Shown piece after piece: positions 8,066 to 15,993 of a stretch of 64,000 bases of DNA. Each line of letters starts with the position of its first letter. Position 1 is the first letter of the stretch. A program made the position numbers and the translations under genes. The notes beneath the pieces are model-generated. The model saw only the letters and a program-made list of their open reading frames with translations. It searched no databases and had not been told where the DNA came from. The stretch is from positions 1 through 64,000 of the forward strand of contig NZ_CP014801.1 of the NCBI RefSeq assembly GCF_001969385.1. Direction: 5' to 3'. This DNA comes from Salipiger profundus (GTDB taxonomy: Bacteria > Pseudomonadota > Alphaproteobacteria > Rhodobacterales > Rhodobacteraceae).

Positions 8066-8079
8066 TTGTCAAGTGACAA
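8066..8079. promoter_or_regulatory. Interrupted palindrome upstream of HicA-like gene
   Basis: TTGTCA and TGACAA are perfect arms separated by two bases, 24 bases upstream of the GTG start of the HicA-like gene. On the minus strand the site includes TTGACA, so it may be a -35 box overlapped by an operator, as in autoregulated toxin-antitoxin operons. The rest of the 8043-8342 interval shows no gene. Confidence 0.4.
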
Positions 8080-8342
8080 GTTAATGACTCGGCAAAAACA
8101 TCGCTGCAATCTGCTGCCCGCCAAGCGCACACCCCCATGGAAAGCGTCCGGCGGGCTCTTTAGATTTGAGATGCGAACACAGTACAGGCGTGCCAGATAG
8201 CAACACCAGCGCTGATGGCGATCGGATGCGTCGCAAGTATCATACGTAGCGGTTTTTTGGGGGGCGGGTACTTCTCAATCACCAACGGTTGAATTCTAAG
8301 GAATACGCATATATCGTCTTTGTGCATATTTCGGAGGTGAGC

Positions 8343-8594
8343 ATGGCAAGCACCAGCGTTACACTCGGCCCGCATTGGGACCAATTCATCGCCCTGATGC
8401 TGAAGGAGGGTCGGTACGGGTCGACCAGCGAGTTGATCCGTGCCTCGCTGCGGCTCATGGAAGAGCAGGAGGGCCAACGCGCTCGGCTCCGGGTCGCCCT
8501 GATGGAGGGCAAGGATTCCGGCGATGCGGGACCGCTGGACATGGCCACGATCAAACGCGAGGCGCGGGCCAGGTCTGGTGCCAATGACGCGTGA
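8343..8594 (+). CDS. parD: ParD-family antitoxin
   Basis: The ATG at 8343 is chosen because of the GGAGGTGAG site just before it; the frame is open further upstream without such a signal. The 83-aa product begins with a ribbon-helix-helix (MASTSVTLGPHWDQFIALML, then GSTSELIRASLRLMEEQE) typical of ParD, which binds both its own promoter and the toxin. The C-terminal half is a charged helix that wraps the toxin. It overlaps parE by 11 bases, so antitoxin and toxin are co-translated. Confidence 0.9.
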   Translation: MASTSVTLGPHWDQFIALMLKEGRYGSTSELIRASLRLMEEQEGQRARLRVALMEGKDSGDAGPLDMATIKREARARSGANDA

Positions 8595-8886
8595 GATCCG
8601 GCTCAGCGAAGCCGCCGGAACCGATCTCATCGACATCTGGGCGCAGACATCCCGTAAATGGGGACCCGACCAGGCAGACAGATATCTCGACGACATCGAA
8701 CATTCCCTGAACGGATTGCTCGACAATCCGCTGATCGGAACGGACTGTTCGGATCTCTTGCCGGGATGCAGGCAACTGATCACAGGCCGCCATCTTGCGT
8801 TCTACGAGGTCGATGGGGCCGCGATCTTCGTGATCCGGGTCCTGCATCAGTCCATGGATGTGCCGCGACATTTGAGGGATCGGTGA
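8584..8886 (+). CDS. parE: ParE-family toxin
   Basis: The 100-aa protein has the RelE/ParE fold signature: IRLSEAAGTDLIDIWAQTS, a middle helix (GPDQADRYLDDIEHSLNGLL), GTDCSDLLPGCRQLITGRHL and a final FVIRVLHQSMDVPRHL strand and tail. ParE toxins poison DNA gyrase. With parD upstream it forms a complete addiction module that would kill plasmid-free daughter cells. Length is normal for the family and no damage is visible. Confidence 0.9.
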   Translation: MTREIRLSEAAGTDLIDIWAQTSRKWGPDQADRYLDDIEHSLNGLLDNPLIGTDCSDLLPGCRQLITGRHLAFYEVDGAAIFVIRVLHQSMDVPRHLRDR

Positions 8887-8975
8887 CGGCAGAGGCATTC
8901 CGGTTGGTTGAGGGAGGTTCGCGGCACCCCATCTGGGAGCTATACCCGTTTCCCCTGTCTCTGTTCGCCGTGGCG

Positions 8976-9674
8976 TCAAGCCGAGATAGCGTAGACTGAC
9001 CCGTCGCCCAGGTCCTTGAACATATCAACCTTCGCGCCATCCCAATGGTAGTTGATGTGGCGCCCTTGGACGGGAGTGGAAACGACATCCGGATAAAAAG
9101 TCGCGAAACATGTGCCGCCAGGGTTTCGGACGGACGGGTAGACGATACCATGCGCTCCATGAGCACGTTGCTCTCGCGCGAAGGCCTGGGAGCTGGTGTA
9201 ATCTTCCGGGTTGAGAAGATCGTCAAACCCCTTCCGGACGTCGACAAGGACCGCATCGAGTTTCCCGATCAGTTCGCGCTTGTCCGCGATCCATCCCGGC
9301 GCTTCGTCGGTTGCGGCACAAAACAGCTGGGTGTGATGGACGGTCTCAAAAAGGGCCGTTTCGAAATCGTCCGCTCCATAGAAGGCGCCGAAGGTGCCGT
9401 CGTGGAACCGCCCCTGGTGATCGGGTGTCACATGCACGAATGGGGCCATCAGATAGGATGCTCCAGGCCCTCCGACGCGCCGTTCCTCGGGGACGAGGTC
9501 CAGGTTTCCGATGGTCAGGGCGAGCCTGGGGTTGGTCTTGCTCTCCCCCGAGCCGAGAAGCAACCAGTCGGCTGGGTCTGCGATATCCTCGAAGAGATCG
9601 ATCGGTGGGTAGGCCGAGTTTACCAGGCGATGGTACCTGTCCCAGATGACCCTGGTCTCAGATGCTGTCACCAT
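8976..9674 (-). CDS. RES-domain NAD-degrading toxin
   Basis: The 232-aa protein shows the RES family features: an early Arg region (IWDRYHRLVNSAYPP), GTFGAFYGADDFETALFETV with the conserved Tyr and Glu, and IVYPSVRNPGGTCFATFYP with the conserved Ser and Asn. RES toxins are NAD+ phosphorylases or glycohydrolases that deplete NAD and halt growth. The start codon overlaps the end of the upstream Xre/MbcA-type antitoxin gene by 7 bases, the usual antitoxin-first order of RES-Xre modules. The protein looks intact. Confidence 0.88.
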   Translation of the reverse strand: MVTASETRVIWDRYHRLVNSAYPPIDLFEDIADPADWLLLGSGESKTNPRLALTIGNLDLVPEERRVGGPGASYLMAPFVHVTPDHQGRFHDGTFGAFYGADDFETALFETVHHTQLFCAATDEAPGWIADKRELIGKLDAVLVDVRKGFDDLLNPEDYTSSQAFAREQRAHGAHGIVYPSVRNPGGTCFATFYPDVVSTPVQGRHINYHWDGAKVDMFKDLGDGSVYAISA

Positions 9675-10081
9675 GGTCCCCGCATCGCGTCAAGGTAGCG
9701 CCTGACCCGCATAATGTCGGTGATCTGCCCGCCAAGCATGACGTCAAGAGCCGTCGAGCCGCCGAATGCCGTATTGGGTCGCTTGATCCAGCCATACCCG
9801 CGTGCCGGTTCCTTGAATAGCAGTCGAAGCGCCTTGTGGATCCCCATGATGTTCGAGAGGCGTGCGGCCGTATCGATCCCGGCACGGCCGAATTCCCCGG
9901 CTTTCCAACGCCGGAACGTCCGCACCGAAATATCGCCCATGAGGACGGAGGCCTGCTCGTCGGTCATGCCCCAAAGCTCGGCGAGCTTGATGAACGCGCG
10001 CTGCATAGCTTGAATCTCTTCATCGGAGAATTGCGGCGCGGGCGCGGCGACGTGCGGTTCGATCCGTCTGAGTTCCGGCAT
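9668..10081 (-). CDS. Xre/MbcA/ParS-type antitoxin of the RES toxin
   Basis: The ATG at 10081 follows GGAGG by five bases, which decides it over the ATG at 10093. The 137-aa protein has a helix-turn-helix in the first half (ELWGMTDEQASVLMGDISV, then RTFRRWKAGE) and a C-terminal MbcA-like segment (GYGWIKRPNTAFGGSTALDV, then MLGGQITDIMRVRRYL) that covers the toxin active site. It would bind the RES toxin and repress the shared promoter. The direct repeats in the promoter region are candidate operator sites. Confidence 0.88.
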   Translation of the reverse strand: MPELRRIEPHVAAPAPQFSDEEIQAMQRAFIKLAELWGMTDEQASVLMGDISVRTFRRWKAGEFGRAGIDTAARLSNIMGIHKALRLLFKEPARGYGWIKRPNTAFGGSTALDVMLGGQITDIMRVRRYLDAMRGPW

Positions 10082-10090
10082 CTTGGCCTC

Positions 10091-10137
10091 CATCTGGATA
10101 TTTGGCAGATATATGGATATTGACTGCCATTTGTCAA
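10091..10137 (-). promoter_or_regulatory. Promoter and repeat operator of the RES/Xre module
   Basis: On the minus strand TTGACA (10132-10137) is followed after 18 bases by TATATC (10108-10113). The same stretch carries two imperfect direct repeats, read on the plus strand as TGGATATTTGGCA and TGGATATTGACTGCCA, overlapping the -10 and spacer. This fits autorepression by the Xre-like antitoxin. Confidence 0.55.
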
Positions 10138-10303
10138 TGGGGGCGTGGCTACCCGCGCCTGGCAGAATTTTCCGGATGTGATATACCGCGTCACCATTAT
10201 GCGGTGTTCGTGGTTTCAAGTTGTTGTTCTGGTGATTCATTTTCCGGTTTCCGCTTTGGATAATCATGATGCCTCTGCTCTCAACTGCAGAAGGACATCC
10301 CCC

Positions 10304-10432
10304 ATGAACGCCCCCTCGAACTCTCCGCGCGGCGGATATGCCGACGGGCGGCCGGACCTGCTTACGCCTGTCGCTTTTGCGCTTTATGCTGGACGGTGCG
10401 GAAAGTTCTGGGTGGAAATTGCAGGTGGCTGA
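10304..10432 (+). CDS. Possible 42-aa leader peptide coupled to the primase-helicase
   Basis: An ATG at 10304, preceded by GAAGGAC, opens a 42-codon frame (beginning MNAPSNSPRGGYADGRPD) that ends in a TGA at 10430-10432. Its end overlaps the GTG at 10425 used by the next gene (GTGGCTGA), the arrangement expected for translational coupling. It has no recognisable domain. Codon bias is acceptable but the frame is short, so this is only a possibility. Confidence 0.35.
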   Translation: MNAPSNSPRGGYADGRPDLLTPVAFALYAGRCGKFWVEIAGG

Positions 10433-12860
10433 CAAAGGCGATATCGAGGCGGAGCTGGCGCGGGTCAGAGGCCGTCTGGCCGATCTGGATATTGAACGAG
10501 CGCAGCTTCAGCGTGAAATGGCGGCACTTGAGGCCCGCCTCGCTGCAGGGCCCACGGTGAAACAACCCCCATGTGAGAAAGCCCCTGTCACGAATGCCTC
10601 GCCGTCGCACCAAAAGGTCGAATTGTTCCGGCTCCTGTTCGCGGGGCGGCCTGATGTTTTCCCGGTGCGGTGGGACAATAGGAAGACCGGTCGCTCAGGG
10701 TATTCGCCCGCCTGCGCCAACGAATGGGTGAAAGGGATCTGCGGCAAGCCAAAGGTCAAATGCGGTGAGTGTCCCCACCAAAAGTTTATCTCGCCGGATG
10801 AAGGCGTCATTGAGAGACACCTGCGCGGCGACGATGGTCGGGGCGGGGATTTTGTCGCCGGCGTCTACCCGCTCCTGCTCGGTGACACATGCTGGTTCCT
10901 GGCGGCGGATTTTGACAAGGCATCCTGGGCGCAAGACGCCAATGCGCTGCTCGAAACCTGCCGGGTGAAGGGCGTGCCCGCAGCGTTGGAACGGTCGAGG
11001 TCGGGAAACGGGGGGCATGTCTGGATCTTCTTTGCTGAGCCGGTCTCCGCTCGTCTGGCACGCCAGCTTGGATCCGTCCTGATCACGGAAACGATGGAAC
11101 GACGGCCTGAAATCGGCTTCGCCTCCTATGATCGGCTGTTTCCGAACCAGGACACCATGCCGCTCGGCGGCTTCGGCAACCTGATCGCGCTGCCGCTCCA
11201 AAACACCGCACGCAAAGTGGGCAACAGCGTCTTTGTGGACACGGACATGCAGCCACATGATGATCAGTGGGCCTTTTTGTCTTCCTTGCCGAGAATGACG
11301 ATGGCGGCGGTGACCGACCTCGTCGAAGCGGCAGAGCATTCCGGGCGGGTGCTTGGCGTACGCATGCCGGTGGAAGACGAGCAGGCAGACGAACCTTGGA
11401 AAATGTCCCCATCACGCCGTAGCACGCCGCATCGACTGGAAGTGCCCATCTCGCAGACCATCAAGGTGACGGTCGCGGATCAGATTTACATTGACCGGTC
11501 CGATCTGCCGCCGGCCATGATTGCCCAACTGGCGCGACTGGCCGCGTTCCAGAACCCCGAATTTTACCGCGCACAAGCGATGCGGCTGCCGACATTTGGA
11601 AAGCCGCGCATTGTGTCCTGCGCCGAGTTGCATCCCCGGCACGTCGCGTTGCCGCGTGGCTGCTTTGACGAGGTGGCCGGGTTCCTCTCCGATCACGGTG
11701 CGGCAGTCGAAGTGGACGATTTGCGCGAGGACGGAGCCCCATTGCCGGAGGCTGTGCGGTTCCGCGGTGATCTCCGCCACCAGCAGACGCGGGCATTCGA
11801 TGCCCTGATCAAACACGATACCGGCGTGCTTGCCGCCACCACCGCCTTCGGTAAGACGGTCGTGGCCTCGGCGCTGATCGCGCATCGCGCCCGCAACACG
11901 CTGGTTCTGGTTCATCGCCGGGAATTACTGATTCAGTGGGTCGAACGGCTCGGCTCATTTTTGCAGATCGATCCCAAGCTGATCGGCACCATCGGCGCCG
12001 GAAAGCGCAAACCCACCGGTGTGATCGACGTGGCGCTGATCCAGAGCCTGGTTCGCAAGGGTGAGGTTGACGATATCGTTGCCGATTACGGCCATCTTGT
12101 CGTCGATGAATGCCATCACCTGTCCGCCGCAAGCTTTGAACTCGTCGCCCGCAGATCGAAGGCACGCTATGTCACCGGATTGTCGGCAACCGTCGCCCGA
12201 AAAGACGGGCATCACCCGATTATCTTCATGCAATGCGGTCCGGTGCGCCATCAGGTGAGCGCCAAATCGCAGGCCGCAGAAAGTGGCCTTCGCCATCGGG
12301 CACGGGAACGTCACACGAGATTCCGGTTGCCGGAGGCGCTCGCCATGGCCGAACGCCCGTCCATGCCTGCAATCTATGCAGCACTGGCGGCGGACGAGAG
12401 CCGAAACGACCTGATCTTCGACGATGTGCTGAAATCGCTTGAGGCCAATCGCTCGCCGATTGTCCTGACCGAGCGAAAGGATCACCTCGAATATCTCCAG
12501 CAGCGGTTCTCCAGGTTCGCCAGGAATATCGCCGTGCTCCGTGGCGGCATGTCGGCAAAGGACCGGAAAGCCGCGCAGATGGCGTTGAACGTTGCCGATG
12601 ATGAAGAGCGGCTGATCCTCGCTACAGGGCGCTACATTGGCGAAGGCTTTGATGATGCGCGGCTCGATACCCTGTTTCTGACGATGCCGATCGCCTGGAA
12701 GGGCACGCTGGCGCAGTACGTCGGCAGATTGCACCGGCGACATGACGACAAGAAAGACGTGCTGGTGGTCGACTATGTCGACAGTTCGGTTCCGGTTCTC
12801 GCGAGAATGGCGGCGAAGCGACGAACCGGTTACCGAGCCCTCGGCTATGTCATGGAATAG
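10425..12860 (+). CDS. TOTE-type archaeo-eukaryotic primase fused to SF2 helicase
   Basis: The GTG start at 10425 is preferred for its overlap with the short frame before it; the frame itself is open further upstream. After a short coiled coil (ELARVRGRLADLDIERAQLQ) comes a primase domain: FRLLFAGRPDVFPVRW, a Cys cluster (CGKPKVKCGECPHQ), the acidic WFLAADFDKASW, and RSRSGNGGHVWIFFAEP. The second half is an SSL2/UvsW-like helicase: a DEAD-like motor with TTAFGKTVVASALI as Walker A, VVDECHHLSA as DEXH box, and GEGFDDARLDTLFL and QYVGRLHRRHD in the C-terminal lobe. This pairing defines the core protein of TOTE conflict systems, thought to act against invading DNA. Here it stands beside three toxin-antitoxin pairs, without the usual TOTE partner genes. 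Confidence 0.8.
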   Translation: MADKGDIEAELARVRGRLADLDIERAQLQREMAALEARLAAGPTVKQPPCEKAPVTNASPSHQKVELFRLLFAGRPDVFPVRWDNRKTGRSGYSPACANEWVKGICGKPKVKCGECPHQKFISPDEGVIERHLRGDDGRGGDFVAGVYPLLLGDTCWFLAADFDKASWAQDANALLETCRVKGVPAALERSRSGNGGHVWIFFAEPVSARLARQLGSVLITETMERRPEIGFASYDRLFPNQDTMPLGGFGNLIALPLQNTARKVGNSVFVDTDMQPHDDQWAFLSSLPRMTMAAVTDLVEAAEHSGRVLGVRMPVEDEQADEPWKMSPSRRSTPHRLEVPISQTIKVTVADQIYIDRSDLPPAMIAQLARLAAFQNPEFYRAQAMRLPTFGKPRIVSCAELHPRHVALPRGCFDEVAGFLSDHGAAVEVDDLREDGAPLPEAVRFRGDLRHQQTRAFDALIKHDTGVLAATTAFGKTVVASALIAHRARNTLVLVHRRELLIQWVERLGSFLQIDPKLIGTIGAGKRKPTGVIDVALIQSLVRKGEVDDIVADYGHLVVDECHHLSAASFELVARRSKARYVTGLSATVARKDGHHPIIFMQCGPVRHQVSAKSQAAESGLRHRARERHTRFRLPEALAMAERPSMPAIYAALAADESRNDLIFDDVLKSLEANRSPIVLTERKDHLEYLQQRFSRFARNIAVLRGGMSAKDRKAAQMALNVADDEERLILATGRYIGEGFDDARLDTLFLTMPIAWKGTLAQYVGRLHRRHDDKKDVLVVDYVDSSVPVLARMAAKRRTGYRALGYVME

Positions 12861-12884
12861 CGCCCCGCAGAAAGCGGGACACCA

Positions 12885-13116
12885 CTATTGCCCGAGCGTT
12901 CTGGGACGTCGTGCAGCGACGGCCAGGATCTGCATCAGCTTGTCCGAGGGCTCCCGGAACTTGCCTGGCTTGATCAGCGGTGCATGATGCGCCTCGAGAA
13001 GCGCGAGCTTCTCGGTCGGGTCCGCGCGCAGATACATCTCGGTCGTCTGGATACTGGCATGGTGCAAGCCAGAGCGCGACCTTGCGGATATCACTGGTGG
13101 CCTGAAGGGTGTGCAT
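12885..13116 (-). pseudogene. C-terminal remnant of a tyrosine recombinase
   Basis: Two overlapping minus-strand frames together rebuild the end of an integrase: MHTLQATSDIRKVALWL in one frame, then HASIQTTEMYLRADPTEKLA, the catalytic His and Tyr section, in another. A frameshift at the LWLGH position separates them. The remnant ends ARRPRTLGQ. It sits at the right edge of the toxin/primase island, so it may be the relic of the element that brought it. Between 13117 and 13327 nothing else is recognisable. Confidence 0.8.
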
Positions 13117-13327
13117 GGCTACGGCTGTTCAGGCATCACGACGAATTCGGGGATGGCCGCAGGCTGTGCTTCGACCGGGAGTTTGGATTGGCCCTCGTAC
13201 CCTGACGCGGCTCGACGGTACCAATCCAGACCCGTTCAGACTCTTCGCCGCGATCGCTGCCAGCGGAAAAGGTTTGGGAATGCGGGGGAAACTTTCTCCC
13301 GGCAGAAATACCTCGTTTTGGTCGGTG

Positions 13328-14407
13328 CTACCGGCGGCCCAACCTGCTCAGCCGTGCCAGTTGGGCCAACATGCGGGCGCCGGTGCCGGACGAGCCACCG
13401 GATGATGCCGTTGGTGCGCCGCCTGCGGCATTCGGGCGGGCCGGGAGAGCCTGTACCCCAACGAGCTGCCGTGCCCGAAGCGCGGCATACTCGGCACCGG
13501 TCGCGCCACCGATGGCGTATCGGTTGTAGACCTGCTGGCTTCCTGCCAGGCCCCGGGCAAAAGCATAGCTCCCGCCAAAGCCGGCCGAAAGCGCAGGCAT
13601 CATGATGTTTCCTGAGACAGACCGGACGATGAAGGGCGTGGCGATGAGGAACCCCTTGGCCATAAGCACCATCATGAAGAACGGCAGAAGTGCGCCGATG
13701 TTCGAAGCCCCCTCCGGATCACCAAGCTCGGCGAGCAGCGCACGAGAGACGCCGGTAATGGTCGCGAAGACGCCGGCGATGACGATGGGGTAGATTGCGA
13801 AAGAGATCAGCGCCGAGAGCCAGCGCGCGAAATAATCCTTGGTCACCTCGAAGAGGGTCAGGAAGATCATGACCGGCGCGATCCCGATCAGAAGCGTGAT
13901 CATGAGCCTGGAGGCGACAACGATGAAGGCCGCCAGCCCCCCGAGGATCGAGAGCAGGAGAACGCCGAGCGTGTCGAGGAGCGCGCCGGCCATCCAGTTC
14001 AGCTCGGACCCCGCGGCGTTCAGGTAATCCCCGAGCGCCGCGATGAGTTGATCGAACTCCTCTGCGAAGGTGCCCGACGGGCCGGGCGTGCCGCCGCCGA
14101 CCGAGGCGACCAGCGATCCGGCGATGCTGTCTATCCCGTTCAGGATGGCGGATGCGAGGGCGTTGAACTGGACCCAGTTGGTCGCGAATATCCCGATCAG
14201 ACCGATTTTCACGGCGAGCCAGAAGGCGGTCCGGCCGTCCATGGATCGGTACTGGTAGATCATGTTGAGGCAGACGAGGATGACCACGAGCGTCGTTCCG
14301 AGGACCAGCATTGTGCCTACTGTGGAGGCCACGGCCCCGAACTGGGTTTCGGCCGCCGAGTCCAGATAGCCTTCGGCCGTTTCCACGAAATACGCGACAA
14401 CGCTCAT
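13328..14407 (-). CDS. virB6: VirB6 channel protein
   Basis: This 359-aa polytopic inner-membrane protein has an N-terminal segment (VVAYFVETAEGYLDSAAET) and about six hydrophobic stretches, including TMLVLGTTLVVILVCLNMIY and AFIVVASRLMITLLIGIAPV. The conserved VirB6 motif region around FWLAVKIGLIGIFATNWVQF is present. VirB6 forms part of the inner-membrane path of the DNA substrate. It is the last gene of the minus-strand virB operon, an unusual position because virB6 usually lies between virB5 and virB8. The Ala/Gly/Ser-rich tail probably lies in the cytoplasm. Confidence 0.9.
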   Translation of the reverse strand: MSVVAYFVETAEGYLDSAAETQFGAVASTVGTMLVLGTTLVVILVCLNMIYQYRSMDGRTAFWLAVKIGLIGIFATNWVQFNALASAILNGIDSIAGSLVASVGGGTPGPSGTFAEEFDQLIAALGDYLNAAGSELNWMAGALLDTLGVLLLSILGGLAAFIVVASRLMITLLIGIAPVMIFLTLFEVTKDYFARWLSALISFAIYPIVIAGVFATITGVSRALLAELGDPEGASNIGALLPFFMMVLMAKGFLIATPFIVRSVSGNIMMPALSAGFGGSYAFARGLAGSQQVYNRYAIGGATGAEYAALRARQLVGVQALPARPNAAGGAPTASSGGSSGTGARMLAQLARLSRLGRR

Positions 14408-14413
14408 GACTCG

Positions 14414-14818
14414 CTACCAGTTGCCCACCGCTTCACAGATCGGCATGGCCTGCTTCCGGAGATCGTTCGCCTGTCGTCGAAAGTCTGATGTCGCCTCGAC
14501 CACGCCCCAATAGTCTGCCGATGAGTAGCGATCGAAATAGACCGCCTCTGCGGCCTCCCAGGACGGATACCGGGTGGTGCAGGTGCAGCTTTGCGCGTCG
14601 ACGATGCGTCCCATGCTCTGAAACCGGTAGATTTGCTGGACCAGGAGCCGCTTGTAGGCGTCGCGCGCCTCTGTGTTTCGCATCCACTCCGGCTCGGGCG
14701 GCTGATCGGGGCAGACATCGGGTTGATTGTCGAGCGTCGGGACCAGGTCACGCTCGGCCAATGCGATACTGCCCGAAAAAAGAAGGAATGAGTAGACGAG
14801 AATGGTGACTCGTGTCAT
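14414..14818 (-). CDS. Exported T4SS-associated hypothetical protein
   Basis: The 134-aa protein begins with a clear signal peptide (MTRVTILVYSFLLFSGSIAL, cleaved after ALA). The mature part contains Cys residues in DVCPDQPPEPEW, SCTCTTRYPSWE and MPICEAVGNW, suggesting disulfides in the periplasm. The gene overlaps the DUF4177 gene by four bases (ATGA) and is followed seven bases later by virB6, so it belongs to the secretion operon. A role in the periplasmic part of the channel is inferred from context only; no named family is recognised. Confidence 0.75.
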   Translation of the reverse strand: MTRVTILVYSFLLFSGSIALAERDLVPTLDNQPDVCPDQPPEPEWMRNTEARDAYKRLLVQQIYRFQSMGRIVDAQSCTCTTRYPSWEAAEAVYFDRYSSADYWGVVEATSDFRRQANDLRKQAMPICEAVGNW

Positions 14819-15006
14819 GTCGCCGTCTCCGTCGGCCGGTCCGCGACCTCACGCTTGAGGAGCGCGGTATAGCCATAGTCGCCCGCTTCGGCCGAGATCA
14901 CCTCCCAGCCTTCGGCGCCCCGTTCGTTCAGGGCGCGCCGCATCTCTTCATAGTCCTTCTGCTTCTTCACCTTGCAGAACAGGATGTCGTACTCAAACCG
15001 CTTCAT
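14815..15006 (-). CDS. DUF4177-like small protein
   Basis: The 63-aa protein reads MKRFEYDILFCKVKKQKDYE followed by LNERGAEGWEVISAE and YTALLKRE, the pattern of the small DUF4177 fold in which the GWE motif is conserved. Such proteins are often encoded beside membrane or secretion genes and have no known activity. It overlaps virB11 and the next gene by four bases each, so it is translated as part of the virB operon. Confidence 0.75.
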   Translation of the reverse strand: MKRFEYDILFCKVKKQKDYEEMRRALNERGAEGWEVISAEAGDYGYTALLKREVADRPTETAT

Positions 15007-15992
15007 GCCTTGTGCCTTTCCTGCAATTCGGTCCCGGGGAGATAAAACTCGGTGATGCCGCGTTCGCCGTCCTCGCGGCCGGCCTGGATAATCACGTCGA
15101 TCGAGCTCTCGATGTACTGGACCATGTCCTGGTAGGTCATCGGGATTTCGGTTTTGAGCGCGGCGATGGCGAGACGTTGGACGGCGAGTTGCGGGGTCTC
15201 GGCGTGGAGCGTTGTCATCGAGCCGCCATGGCCGGTGTTGATCGCCTCGAGGAAGGTCATGGCCTCCTGGCCGCGCACCTCGCCGAGGATGATGCGGTCG
15301 GGCCGCATGCGCAGCGTCGCGGTCAGGAGCACGTCGGCGGACTGGAACTCCGCGTCGCGGTTGGCGATGAGTGTGACGGCGTTTGGCTGGGCGGGCAGCA
15401 GTTCCGCCGCCTCTTCGATGGTGACGATTCGTTCTTCGCCCGGAACGTAGGAGAGGATCTTGCGCGCCGCGACGGTCTTGCCGGTCGAGGTGCCGCCGGA
15501 GACGATCATGTTGAGCTTGTTTTCGACGCAGAAGCGGATGGCCGCGTAGATGTCACCGGAGGCGACGACCTCGCGCAGCGCGCGGTTCTTCTCCTGGCGC
15601 AGTTCCTCGAGCTTGCGCTCTTCGCCGTAGAGGAAGCTGAGTTCGATCCGGTCGAGCGGCAGGTTGGAGAAGAACCGCAGCGAGATCGACATGCCCGCGA
15701 GGACGGCCGGCGGGGTCACGACCTGGGCACGGATGGGGCGGCCCCGATAGGTGATCGAGACCGAGACGATCGGCTTGTCCTTGCTCATCGTCGTATTGGC
15801 CGACGACGCGATCTGGTTGCCGAGATCGCGCAGTTCGGTGAGGCTCAGGCGCTGGTCCAGCGCGCGCATGAAGTGATCGCCCTGGAATTCGCCCCAGCAG
15901 GTGCCATCCGGATTGATGCAGATCTCGATCACGTCATCGCGGGCGGCGTCAGGGAGCTTGTCGAGCGAGGCCTGGAGATAGGAGAGCGTCAT
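15003..15992 (-). CDS. virB11: VirB11 hexameric ATPase
   Basis: The ATG at 15992, one base after the virB10 stop, gives a 329-aa protein of normal VirB11 length; a GTG at 16013 is also possible. The N-terminal domain contains IEICINPDGTCWGEF. The RecA-like domain has MIVSGGTSTGKTVAARKILS (Walker A), IVTIEEAAELLP (Asp box), RPDRIILGEVRGQEAMTFLE (Walker B) and TGHGGSMTTLHAETP (His box). VirB11 switches the machine between pilus assembly and DNA transfer through contacts with VirB4 and VirD4. All catalytic motifs are intact. Confidence 0.94.
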   Translation of the reverse strand: MTLSYLQASLDKLPDAARDDVIEICINPDGTCWGEFQGDHFMRALDQRLSLTELRDLGNQIASSANTTMSKDKPIVSVSITYRGRPIRAQVVTPPAVLAGMSISLRFFSNLPLDRIELSFLYGEERKLEELRQEKNRALREVVASGDIYAAIRFCVENKLNMIVSGGTSTGKTVAARKILSYVPGEERIVTIEEAAELLPAQPNAVTLIANRDAEFQSADVLLTATLRMRPDRIILGEVRGQEAMTFLEAINTGHGGSMTTLHAETPQLAVQRLAIAALKTEIPMTYQDMVQYIESSIDVIIQAGREDGERGITEFYLPGTELQERHKA

Positions 15993-15993
15993 C

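Noticed and set aside
8045..8072. TTGACA with TATCTA as promoter of the HicA-like gene
   Set aside because: Spacing is acceptable, but the predicted transcript start would fall inside the first codons. I kept only the palindrome.
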